Positions 54,687-64,000 of a DNA stretch of 64,000 nucleotides are shown here, piece after piece (positions within the stretch are counted from its first letter, which is position 1; each line of letters begins with the position of its first letter). The DNA comes from Vesta saturnalis (taxonomy: Eukaryota > Arthropoda > Insecta > Coleoptera > Lampyridae). A model generated the notes under the pieces. That model did not search any database. It was not told the DNA's origin and worked only from the letters and a program-made list of their open reading frames with translations. The translations under genes were made by a program, and so were the position numbers. The stretch is taken from the NCBI GenBank assembly GCA_036346205.1, contig JARFJB010000821.1, positions 1,002,501 through 1,066,500 on the forward strand, read 5' to 3'.

Positions 54687-55265
54687 TGATGTATTAGTTT
54701 AGTTTACTTAGTTTAGTTTACGTAATGTTTGTTTTAAATTTAAATTTAAATAAACTTACGTTTTATTGTTAATGTGGATAAGCACAATTATTAATCAATG
54801 CACTTGACCTCAGGGGTCAGCGCGCGTATGGTTAACCAGTAATCTCGGAGAGCAGACCGCCGCACGTCCTTATTCTCCGAGTAACTCAGGTGTAATCAGA
54901 AAAATTTAAGAGACAAAATTCCTTTATTTTATAATGCATTACCAAAATAAAGCAGAAAAATTTTAATTTATTTTGCAAAAATTATTTTTTTTAAGGGTTG
55001 AAGGTTATACCACTGCTGAACGGGTAGTTCTAGTGACGCGATTTTTTTTGAAATTTCTATCAAATTTTGATTTGTATAAGAATCAATAAAAAATATTCTT
55101 AATTTACGGAGATAAAGTGATTCTTCTACATTTTAAAGTAAACTTTGAGACTGTATAACTTTTCAGGGGTGCATTTTGCAACAAAATTTAAAGATGGAAA
55201 AATGACATAATTTGGTCTTGGGAACTCACTGTAGCAGTTTGTCGGTGATTTTCCGGGATACCCTA

Positions 55266-56890
55266 TATATGAGGTGATAGCGATACTAGTACGTACTGCT
55301 TTGGATACAGTAAGGTGCCTCGGTATAAACGAGGTGTATTTTTAAAGTAAGTACCGTTTTGAAATTCCGCCACTGCAGCGCTGCGGTCGGTAAGATAATT
55401 AAGATTGTAATTATCTTTCCCTGATTTATACTGTAAAAGTATCTGAATTATCATTAAAAAACTAAATTTAGTACTTTTTTATGTAGTGTTATTTATTTTG
55501 AAACTATATCAAGTTATGGTATGATTTAATATCTTGAAGTGGTCCAAAGGTAATAGCAACAAATACGACAATTTTTTACTAGATCATAAATTTGATTTTC
55601 TCCAAATTGCCTAACCATAATGGACCTTTGATGTCCTTAGTGTATTTTCATTTTCACAGTAATTTGTTTAACGGTATGGGTTTAATGTCGAGGGGTGACT
55701 ATGACCCATTACCTGTGATATGGACTTTGTATACATTTTAAGAAAATAGGTCTAAATACAACAACAGATGCCTATATTACTGATAACGGTTGACGTTTAT
55801 TACGTTGAAAATGATATCTGATAGAGATAATCAGAGTTCCTATGAGTGTTCAGTGTAGGTCATCTTAAATCATTAAGAATGTGGTGAGATTCTCAAGAAT
55901 AAGTTAGAAATAAATTTAGGCATATAAATAAAGGATAAAATTTGCACAAAATGTTGGCAATAGTAAGCAATTTAAAGCATAGAAGATATTGAACTGACCG
56001 TTATCGTCAGAAAGCAGACAGTACAATTATGGCTATTGTTATCTAAGGTCGCCGGCGGTCATCAACGTGCCAATCTTGTACGTTCTTTGTATTTTGATTT
56101 TTAACATTCTACTTATCGTTTAGCTAGCTTATATAGTACAAACTAGTGATATTCTATACTTACAATATTTTTCTTATTATTATTATGTCTGTTTAAAAAT
56201 TAATCTCTAAAGTAGAACGTTTTGGTAATTTCAATATCAATGTTAATGTAAACCAAATGACATTCTAACTATTCACAATACACACCATATTAATAATTAT
56301 TTATGGCTAATAAACCAAGGCAAAAATCTTATAAAAGACAAATCACATAAAAAGCAGATTTATAGTACTCAAGCGTAATGAAAATAGAACTGAACTGTAA
56401 AAACTCAAATTCAAAATTGGTTGTTTGGTGAAGATTCAAACCAAAAAAATGTATGCTAAGTACATTTCATATGAATTTTAAAAAACTGATGAAGTTACGT
56501 ATCGCATAAGTGAGTAGAAAAAGAGGAATAGCGTTTTTTGAATTATCATAAAAGTTTGAATGCTTCTATTAAAAAGAAAGTAACGAAAAGATAAAAATAT
56601 TACCACATTGTGTTTAGTGCTTTGTAATTGGTATCACCATTAAACCCTTTAGGAGCCTGTTGTAGATTTGAAGTTCATAAGTTACTTTATATTTTTTTGC
56701 TTGATATTTTATTTCTAATTACTAGAATGATAGAGACTGGATATTAGCTTTATGAAGAGCCGAAACTCTTTCCCAATTCTTTTTAATTAATTATTCGCTA
56801 ATTAAGCAATTTTACAGCATTTCAAAAATCAATTTTACCCCCTCCGATGTCGATACAAAAACGTTGAGAATTTTCTACGTCTGAGTCCAG
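55266..56890. other. AT-rich sequence without a recognised gene
   Basis: A small hairpin (CCTCGGTATAAACGAGG, 55319-55335) lies just outside the long-TIR element. No recognisable domain, repeat or RNA gene. Confidence 0.4.
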
Positions 56891-57340
56891 TCCCGCTACT
56901 TAAACAATAGCCAATCACTGACCTAACCCCTACCCCACTACCACACACCGTCCTCGCCTTCGGTGGATTTCAATTTAACGACAAGACGCGCTACCGAGCC
57001 CGGAATCTTTATTCGAATCCTTTCTCGAACTCTCCTGTACACGCTGATAGGCTGTCGCTCAAATTCACTTTCACCTGCACCAAATTTCTTTTTTACAACA
57101 GGGAACTTACCCCGGGGTCGTTGTCTACTTACACCGTCGGAGAGACAGGTTATTTGCCTAAATTCTCCCGGCTCTACAGTGTCTACCAGAAAGTGCAACG
57201 GAGCGGATTGCCCAAGTTTACTGGTAGATGCTAACTACAAATTTTCACACGAAACACATTTACACGCCGCCTCAGACCTTCCCAAGTGCACAGTATTGTA
57301 GGTAGGAAAGCGATCAACCAGACCACGAATCCAGCCTGTA
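56891..57340. other. locally GC-richer segment, function unknown
   Basis: Clearly richer in C and G than the surroundings, with short open frames on both strands (86 aa minus, 112 aa plus) that match no family I know. It could be a promoter/5' UTR of a gene outside the window, or an old LTR. Confidence 0.3.
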
Positions 57341-58569
57341 GAAATTGCGCAAATGAAAGGGAGTATTAAATTATTTCATTTAGCGTAATTATCCGTTTTG
57401 TAATCTGCTTCTTTTCCAAAGTCCTAATATCGAGTCCTTCCTGTATCGCTCTACGCGGTAAACGCCAGATTAAAGAAGTATCTCTGTGTTAAGCATTTTT
57501 TAATACCATACTACGTAAAACGTTTGGTTTATCCATCCCGCCTGTATAAAAATATAAATATTTCAGTAACCTAATCGGTCCCGAAGGCTTCAATCCCTTA
57601 TCCCCCCGCCCGAGATAAGAAATTCACCTGGCAACATTTCTTTTTCCTTTCATCACCATCACCATTTTCTACATACCACCACGGCAGTCCAGAGTAACGC
57701 GTATCCCTGGTAAAAGAATAAATCGTTTCCGTATAAATCCATTCAATACGAGAACACCGACAAATCTTGATTTTCAACATCAGATTTCTCCATTGAAAGA
57801 AACCAGTAAATTCAGTAGCCACCTCTACCTACTATCACAGCATTGGCAAGGCCACCCGCATACCCTACTCCCGGATAGAAAGTAAAACGAAATACCCTTA
57901 TCTCTTTGAAAATATCTCAACGAGCAATAAAACGTTGTCGTATATTGTTAACAGTAACAGTTTAATCCTCTTATTCGAGTTAATAATCAGAGACGTATTC
58001 AGAAATATTGTCTGATTTTCCTTTGTTACTTTAAGGTATTATGAATTAGTTTATCCTTGTATGAATGCGTGACTTTACCTGTACCGTTAATATTATTTTC
58101 CTTAGCCATTGTAAGGAGAGCAGAGTCGAGTGCCGCGCGAAATGCCCCTACCAAGGAGCGTTCGGCAATTATTTTTTATGTTAGTTTTAATAGTTAGCGT
58201 GAAACCCCAGGTAGCAATCAATTAACCTTATCTAAAAGGACTCACGCTCAACCTTCGATTTCGACCTATAGCCGCGGTAAAGCATAGTAAAAATAAACGT
58301 AGCCCATTAGGGGTTTACAGCTTTTTCAGTAATTTTCAAGATAGAGATTGCACTTTTATGTTTAAAACATATTAAATCTCTTACATTCAGATGTAAATAT
58401 TAACTGATTAATAAAAATTATTAATGTAGATTAAATATAGAAAATAAAATAAAACGGAAAATTAAAATTAAAGTAAAAAACCGAAGTAGAGGAAGTGGTT
58501 TGTGTAGATTGAAATTTATTACAATACAAGAAATTGGATTGGTAGCCTTTTGTGAGCAGTAATTTATAG
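57341..58569. other. intergenic, no recognised gene
   Basis: Includes another mixed-composition stretch (58110-58300) with no open frame. Nothing identifiable. Confidence 0.35.
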
Positions 58570-58704
58570 TGGAAGTTTGGAACTGTGACAGGATCTGTAA
58601 CAAACAAAATACACCCACGTACCACACAAAAATGAAAAACACCGAACGCATTTCAATAGCTACGCTATCATGACCAGCGGTCGACTAGGGCGGACTAAAG
58701 AAAA

Positions 58705-58712
<8 letters not shown>

Positions 58713-58753
<41 letters not shown>
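58713..58753. repeat. (TA)n microsatellite
   Basis: About 20 TA dinucleotides between the GIY-YIG region and the left pLTR piece. Confidence 0.9.
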
Positions 58754-58756
<3 letters not shown>

Positions 58757-58789
58757 CCATTAGCGAGTAACACTTCGTTGCTATATATG

Positions 58790-60525
58790 TAGGGCTACGG
58801 AAGACTTCTCCCAAGGTTTGTATTTTGTATGAGCTAAATGTTCTTTAAAACGAATTTTGATAGGTCGTTTAGTTTACCCCGCATATATTTGTTCACAATT
58901 TTTACAATTAATTTTACAAATTCCCAACCTACCCTCCTTATCCTCTTTATGTTTTGGGTTGCCTAAAAGAGTTTGCAAACTATTATCTGAAGTAGTGACT
59001 GTTTTCAATTTAATTTTGGAAAAGATTTTAGATAGACTGTTTGGAATCGACATAGGGAAAAGAAAATTATTTGAGAAACTGATAAAAAGTGTGGCACTGT
59101 ACGGGGCGGAAGTGTGGGATGGAAAGAATATAAAGGGATAGAGGGGCTGCAAGAAAACTACCGGAGGTGGATACTGGGAGTGGAAAGAGAAACACCTGGA
59201 TACATCATTAGAGAGGAGGTGGAAGTAGAGAAAATAAGGGTGGAAGCGGGAAATAGAGCAGTAAAGTACGAGGAGGAAATGAGCAGAAGAACGTAAAACT
59301 CTACAAAAATTCTGGATACCGAGATATTTGGTTGGTGAAGCGAGGAGGAGAAGAAAAAAAATGATGGCGAGATTTAGATGTGAAAACGAAGAGAGAGGAA
59401 ACAGGTACTGGAGAAGGGACGAAGAGGGAAAATGTAGGCTGTGTGAAGAAGAGATAGGATCGATTAAGCACATGTTGCAGGAAGAGGACGGTGGAAGAGA
59501 TACTAGAAGAAGGAGGAAGGGAGCGGAGTGGATGCAAGAAACATGGAACAGAACAAGACAGTTTATGGGAGAAGAGAACAGAGAAAAGAAGCTAGTGTAG
59601 TAAAGAAAGGAGAGACTGTAAAGAGTGTAAATAGAGAAGGCAAATGTAAATAGGAAAACGCAAGCACTTTGCAAAATTTTTGTAAATTAAGCAAATAAAG
59701 TATATTAGTAGTAGATTTTAGATAGACCTTTTGTATAAGCAGGATAGTAACTTTCCATACATTGTTTCTATTTGTTCTCTAGCGTTACTTAATGTAATTA
59801 CGTTCTTAACCCTCATCCTATGTGTTTGTTTCCGAACTATATTCATAACCACTTCATCTGAAAACCCATTGCATGCAGCAATTTCTTTAATAGTGGGCAA
59901 TTCTTCATTGTAATTTATAAACTGAAACAGGAAAATTAAGCAATCTATGAACCAAAAAGTTAAAAGCCGCGAGTTTACGCTGTCTACAGTGATTTGAATC
60001 ATTGGTTATAAATCTGTTAGTGCTAGTTTCCTTACGATAAATATCTATATCTAGTTTACTACGATTTCTTGTTACCAGAGTATCAAGGAACGGGACACTC
60101 ATTTGCCTCTATCTCAAAGGTAAATTTGATTGTCGGAAATTTAGAATCTAAAGTTTCCACAAAATTCGCAACACTACAAATTTTGTTTGAAACAGTTTGT
60201 TTCATACACAGATCTGCTAATTTAAGAAAATCATTTACTTCTCTATCGTCCAAATGGTTTGTTTTAAAACATCTTTTAAATAAAACTAAGGTTTGCTTTA
60301 TTGGAAAGCTCGGAAACAGTGAACAAACGTCGAATAAGACTAAAATTTCATCTTCTGTAAGTTCAATTTTTTAATTATATCAATAAATTCATATGAATTT
60401 GACACACTGCAGTTGGGTGGCGTTGGTAGGCAAAGGTTATGAAATTTACTAGATAATCATTTGCACAGCAGATAAGTAGGTGCATTAATACCAGAAACAA
60501 TGGGTCGCATAGCATTACCTGGTTT
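58790..60525 (-). pseudogene. Penelope RT and GIY-YIG endonuclease
   Basis: The minus strand, after the LINE insert is ignored, reads NKPGNAMRPIVSGINAPTY, EDEILVLFDVCSLFPSFPIK (RT, with a Phe-Asp-Val for the usual first Asp motif), LYKNLAD-like LADLCMKQTVSN, VPFLDTLVTRN, DIDIYRKETSTNRFITNDS, KLAAFNFLVHRLLNFPVS and IKEIAACNGFSDEVV. After the insert: SDNSLQTLLGNPKHK, CKNCEQIYAG (GIY-YIG, Tyr-Ala-Gly) and TKRPIKIRFKEHL. The YADD-type second catalytic motif was not seen in a clean frame. Frameshifts and stops are present; it is inactive. Confidence 0.8.
59038..59712 (+). mobile_element. 5'-truncated LINE fragment with 15-bp TSD
   Basis: Perfect duplication AGATTTTAGATAGAC at 59023-59037 and 59713-59727. 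It encodes only the end of an RT: KLIKSVALYGAEVW, IEGLQENYRRWILGVERETP, EVEVEKIRVEAGNRAVKYEE, then ARFRCENEERGNRYW and CRLCEEEIGSIKHML (a Cys-Cys-His motif), stopping at 59600. An AATAAA (59694-59699) lies near the 3' end. The style is of insect R1/jockey-like LINEs. At least two frameshifts. Confidence 0.85.
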
Positions 60526-60561
60526 ATTTAGAAATTTTCTTTAGTTCGTCTTAGTCGAGCG

Positions 60562-60588
60562 CTGATGATGATAGCGTAGCTATTGAAA
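60562..60588 (+). ncRNA. hammerhead-ribozyme-like core in Penelope pLTR
   Basis: CTGATGA (60562-60568), a stem ATAGC/GCTAT with loop GTA (60571-60583), then GAAA (60585-60588): the arrangement of the hammerhead core. Penelope-like elements are known to carry hammerheads in their pLTRs. Stems I and III are not convincing and one extra base precedes stem II. The inverse copy at 58651-58679 has CTGGTCA instead of CTGATGA and would be inactive. Confidence 0.45.
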
Positions 60589-60716
60589 GGTGTTCGGTGT
60601 TTTTTAATTTTGTGTGATACGTGGGTGTATTTTGTTTGTTACAGTGGTAGTTTAATTAGGGACTTTTTAAAACAGAGTTTAATAGGGACATTTTAAAGAA
60701 AGTTAGTAGGTAAGAT

Positions 60717-60721
60717 NNNNN
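60717..60721. other. five-N gap
   Basis: Unknown bases; sequence either side may not be contiguous. Confidence 0.95.
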
Positions 60722-61471
60722 GTGCAACAGCCCCCTGTTATTACTATAATATTTTTACTTCTTGTATTTTGTCCATTATTTTATTTTAAATAAAACATTT
60801 TTTATAATTAGACCCAATAGAAAGATTTCCTATAAATCAGTTTTTTAAAATTAGTCAATTCGGAGTTTTCATATGAAATTTAATTTTTTTATGTTCTATT
60901 TGTATTCTTATGTTTGTATATAAATGCTAGAATTACAAACGGCAATTACTTTATAAATGCCATGTTATTTAACAACGGGCTGGATTTATACCGATTTTTC
61001 CTTGTGTTAGTTTATATAGTGAGCAACATATCAATTTTTTTCTATAATACACTTATACTTGGTTTATTTTTACACACGACCTCGTGTGTTCGCATGATAA
61101 CGATTTGTTTTGATTAATCCATGTACTTGAACTTTTATTTTGAATTTGCTTTTTTACCGAGCTGTAATCTGTTTGAAAATATCTTATACTTAACGATTTT
61201 CATCCTTTAATGAACAGGTTTTCTATATAGTGGGCGTAAAAGTATATACCACGTACCTAAGTACACATTGATGTATTCAATGAAAGTGGAGCCCATTAAA
61301 TTTTGGTTTGACAATATTAGTTTCTACATATGGATATTCAGTTTGGCGTTAAAGTATATATGCAAAATATAATTACGTTAAACTTTAGTTATAGCACTGA
61401 CCTTTATACTCAACGCTAATAGTGATAACCCAACGATCATGTATAATTGCACGCCTGTTATAAATTTACAT
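60722..61471. other. AT-rich flank, no recognised gene
   Basis: Probably includes the 3' part of the piggyBac element, but no terminus (TTAA followed by CCC) was found. Confidence 0.35.
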
Positions 61472-63069
61472 TTATTTAGCATCCCGTTTCTGTGCACTTA
61501 CAGTATATGATGGTCTACCAGATTTTTTGGGGTCAGAGAGCGAATGCAAATTTAGGTATGCTCTTGCAACCATTCGACGAAAATTCAATAGAGGTATATT
61601 GCCATCAGCCATACAGTAAAGAGCATGAGCATTTACAAGAGTCATGTCGATAGCATTTGTAAAAATAGGAAAGTACCACTTTTTGGCTCGTATTTTTATG
61701 CGATATTTTTGAATTAACCAATCTAGTTTATCGACACCCCCCATATGTTTATTATAATGGTGTACAGCATCTGGTTGGGGAATTGAAAGTTGCTTTTTCT
61801 CAGCTTTGGACCATCTAGATACTCGGCTCAACGGTACTTCTTGATGGTTTGATAATATTTTTATCGTATTATCTTTCCAGACCAGTCCAAATCTACATTT
61901 CTTTTATCAAAACTATAATCAAATGCTCCACGGTCCTCTGTCTTCATATCATTATCATTTTTTATGGGACATTTATTCATTCTGTTCGACCTCACAGTTC
62001 CTGTTGCTCGTATGTTCATATCTTTCAATTTTTTGATCAAATCGAAACTGGTAAAGAAGTGATCAAAATAGAAAGAATGTTGTTCTGGATGTTCTACAAC
62101 TTCAATATTACCCAGTATTACCGACATTCCTAATCCATTGGTTTCACTTTCATTCTTTGACTTTCTTCCTCCATATATTTCTGCATTATAGCAATATCCA
62201 CTCTCAGCGCAACACATAGCCCATTGTTTGAAGCCGAAGCGAATAGGCTTACCTCTAATGAATTGTTTGAGGTAATGGTGGCCATAATAACGTATCATTT
62301 GTTCATCGATACAGATATTTTCAGGGAAAATGCCGAACTGTCGAAAATTCTTATTCAGAATATTGTGTATTGGGCGAATCTTGAATAGTCTGTCTTTTTC
62401 TCCATCTATTGACGGTATATTTGTGTTGTCAGCAAAATGAAGATTGCGTTTTATCTCAATGTAACGCTTTTTCGGCATACATTTCCGTATTATTTCAATA
62501 TTTATGTCTTCATCTTCTGACCAGTATATTTGCCTTTGAGGTAGAGAATGATAGCCAGTCAAAAGTAATATACCTAAAAAATTTTTCAAACAATCAGCAG
62601 AAAATGTAAACGGGTGTCGATTATTTTGGACAGCGTAATTTACAGTTTGTCTGACGATCAGTTCAACTACATCATCAGAAAATAGCTCCTCAAATACTTG
62701 AACTGGTGTTTTACCCTTTAAATTGTTTATCATATTTTGCTTCCCCTGTGCACACTCATCTTTGCCATTAGGGAAAATCGTAAAACAAGCCCTTTCCTTT
62801 TCCCACCTTGATATATATTTTTCCTTTTTCAATTTCTTCCGTGGATTGACTTCATCATTTGAAGTACTAGGTATGCGATGAACCTCTATCGCCCCTGGAA
62901 CATCTTTAGGGAATGTATCTTGCAGTACGTCTTACACTAAATCTTCTAAATCTGAAATAGCTTCCACTGTTTCAGGTGATAATTCCACAATGTCGATGGG
63001 ACCTTCTGTATATTCGTTATCAGAAGGGTCAAAATCATTTTCCCAATATTCTTTAAATTCCTTCATTGT
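61472..63069 (-). pseudogene. piggyBac transposase (PGBD-like), near full length
   Basis: The minus strand starts at ATG 63067-63069 (MKEFKEYWENDFDPSDNEYT), an acidic N-terminus as usual. A TAA at 62932-62934 breaks it. From 62832 the frame is open for 323 codons: PVQVFEELFSDDVVELIVRQ, LKNFLGILLLTGYHSLPQRQ, YWSEDEDINIEIIRKCMPKK, then the DDE_Tnp_1_7 core with ICIDEQMIRYYGHH (D1) and HSFYFDHFFTSFDL (D2). A one-base deletion near 61867 shifts frame, then AVHHYNKHMGGVDKLD (D3), KKWYFPIFTNAIDMTLVNAH and the end SAQKRDAK at 61472. All three Asp are retained. No C-terminal cysteine-rich finger is seen. About 532 codons in total. One stop and one frameshift make this a relatively young pseudogene. 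Confidence 0.9.
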
Positions 63070-64000
63070 TAGAAACTTTTTCCGCTCATATTGACATTGG
63101 AAACAAAATTAGCAAATTTGTATCGATATTTTTTACCATAATTTTTTGAGCGAGGTAAAAAAAATAAAACTGGCAACGCGGATCGAAATGGCTTGTTCAT
63201 GCACCCTATAAATCAACGAGTTTCAATGGATACGTTAGGAACACAAACAATTAGAATTTTATTATTTACCATCACTGCATCTACCGTGATCCCCATTTGG
63301 TTACCACCGTTTTTTTTTTACATTGTAGTCTTCTAAGTAATCCACAGAGGTTTTACTAATCAATATTACATTTCGAAGACACCAGTTAATAAGGTTTATA
63401 TGGAAAGTACTTTGAATTTGATAGAATAGTACTAATTATTCGAGTTTATTATGACACGAAAAAATAATGTTACTTACTACTAATAAATCACCTAAATAGC
63501 ACAATATACCTTGTAAATTTACTTTTTTTCGAGAACTTTTCGTAAACACGTGTTATAACGAAGTACTAAGAAGGCGTCTAACCTTAAAACAACTGCATAC
63601 TGCTTAATGCCATGTTGCCAGGTTGAAAACTTTAGTTGATCTCCAATTGGGGACGACGGCAGGAAATGGGTTAAGAAGCACAATTTTTATTTTATTGTCA
63701 AATCACCGTATCAGTAGGGGCAAATGGCTATCGGCACTTTGATGCCATTAACTAAGTTATTTTATTTCAATATGGCGTAATTAGCGGCCCTTTATCATAA
63801 TATCTATAGATGGTGTCATTGAAGAATATAACGGGCACAATAGAAAACGCATTACACAATATTGTGTACACATTTCTACCTTATAGCCTATATAATACTA
63901 CTATATTCGCCCAGTCGATTACAATTTTGAGACATAAGGTATGTCAAAAAAAGAAACAAACAAACCCTAACTATACAGTAGAAATATATACATATATATA
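63070..64000. other. 5' flank of piggyBac and intergenic
   Basis: GGCAGGAAATGGGTTAAG (63659-63676) ends in GGG followed by TTAA, the form of a piggyBac terminus and target site, but its partner was not found. The window closes in a short TA/CATATA repeat. No gene seen. Confidence 0.4.

Larger units (their letters stand above)
50523..54897 (-). mobile_element. LINE 2, jockey-clade, near full length, 10-bp TSD
   Basis: Perfect duplication AGAAAAATTT at 50513-50522 and 54898-54907. On the minus strand it has a 5' UTR (54897-54687), ORF1, ORF2 and a poly(A) end (T run 50520-50534 on the plus strand). At 4375 bp it is the size of a full jockey element. It is the youngest-looking LINE here, with only a few frameshifts. 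Confidence 0.92.
44683..55265 (+). mobile_element. long-TIR Tc/mariner-superfamily element 4 with two LINE inserts
   Basis: Left end CAGGGTGTCCTGGAAAATCACC at 44683, right end the inverse (GGTGATTTTCCGGGATACCCTA) at 55265, both beside TA. Left arm 44683-45310 pairs with 55265-54898 continued at 50522-50282 on the other side of LINE 2. The arm again includes the 3' end of the transposase gene. Without the LINEs (46278-49843 and 50523-54897) the element is about 2.6 kb, the size of elements 1 and 2. Confidence 0.85.
58570..60660 (-). mobile_element. Penelope-like element with inverted pLTR pieces
   Basis: Coding is on the minus strand (about 60525 to 58790). The outer pieces 58570-58710 (minus) and 60528-60660 (plus) are inverse copies of each other, sharing GAAATTTTCTTTAGT, AGCGTAGCTATTGAAA and GTGGGTGTATTTTGTTTGT. 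A LINE fragment (59038-59712) and a (TA)n tract (58713-58753) are inside. The RT is 5'-truncated at the right pLTR. Confidence 0.75.

Noticed and set aside
58874..59674. 266-aa minus-strand frame opposite the LINE fragment
   Set aside because: Ser/Phe/Leu-rich shadow of the purine-rich plus-strand LINE; only its last part (SDNSLQTLLGNPKHK...) is real Penelope sequence.
63659..63676. Right terminus of the piggyBac element (GGG followed by TTAA)
   Set aside because: No matching inverted terminus found on the other side of the transposase, so the element's bounds were not called.

Overview
The window is eukaryotic, AT-rich nuclear DNA, most likely from an insect (the transposon mix and repeat style suggest a beetle or similar, but the order cannot be fixed from the sequence). 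The evidence is spliceosomal introns of about 50-85 bp, tRNA-derived SINEs, Penelope-like and non-LTR retrotransposons, and many Tc1/mariner, hAT, PIF/Harbinger and piggyBac copies. I see no operons and no bacterial genes. One intact host gene is supported: a five-exon mitochondrial carrier of the SLC25A38 (glycine/heme biosynthesis) family at 34123-35789. Nearly everything else is mobile DNA, tandem repeats or unrecognised intergenic sequence.

Layout. 1-290: end of a mariner transposase. 763-8060: an old CR1-like LINE on the minus strand, split by a 4.4-kb hAT element (1597-6032, 15-bp terminal repeats, 8-bp target duplication) that itself carries a SINE and a mariner copy. 9112-14279: a PIF/Harbinger element split by a 2.9-kb Tc1/mariner-superfamily element (9996-12943) with terminal inverted repeats of about 0.8 kb. 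14280-20000: tRNA-like loci, a 38-bp minisatellite and a second long-TIR element (17030-19706) with concentric CAGGGTG termini. 22.1-25.5 kb: a hexamer-rich repeat, a third long-TIR element and a Tc1 element, joined by (TA)n tracts. 25981-29133: a broken Ty3/gypsy element with both LTRs. 30.3-31.3 kb: a 1-kb CACAGA-type hexamer array. 32-36 kb: a SINE and the carrier gene. 36.6-41.5 kb: a MITE, two satellite arrays and LINE debris. 41.5-44.3 kb: Penelope and a second Harbinger copy with a SINE. 44683-55265: a fourth long-TIR element swollen to 10.6 kb by two LINE insertions. 55.3-58.5 kb: no recognisable gene. 58570-60660: a Penelope-like element with inverted terminal pLTR pieces, carrying a LINE fragment. 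61472-63069: a piggyBac transposase pseudogene.

The genes do not form a pathway. The informative biology is the order of insertions. Several target-site duplications can be read exactly, and in at least two cases removing the insert restores an open frame, so the nesting is reliable. The least ordinary features are the family of long-TIR transposons with a DUF4817-type N-terminus, in which the inverted repeat swallows the 3' end of the transposase gene; the concentric CAGGGTG modules; a tRNA-like cloverleaf inside one element; a satellite carrying ecdysone-receptor-like AGGTCA inverted repeats; and a repeat family whose members share flanks but carry very different hexamer arrays. All transposase and reverse-transcriptase genes seen here are broken by stops, frameshifts, deletions or loss of catalytic residues, so none looks autonomous.
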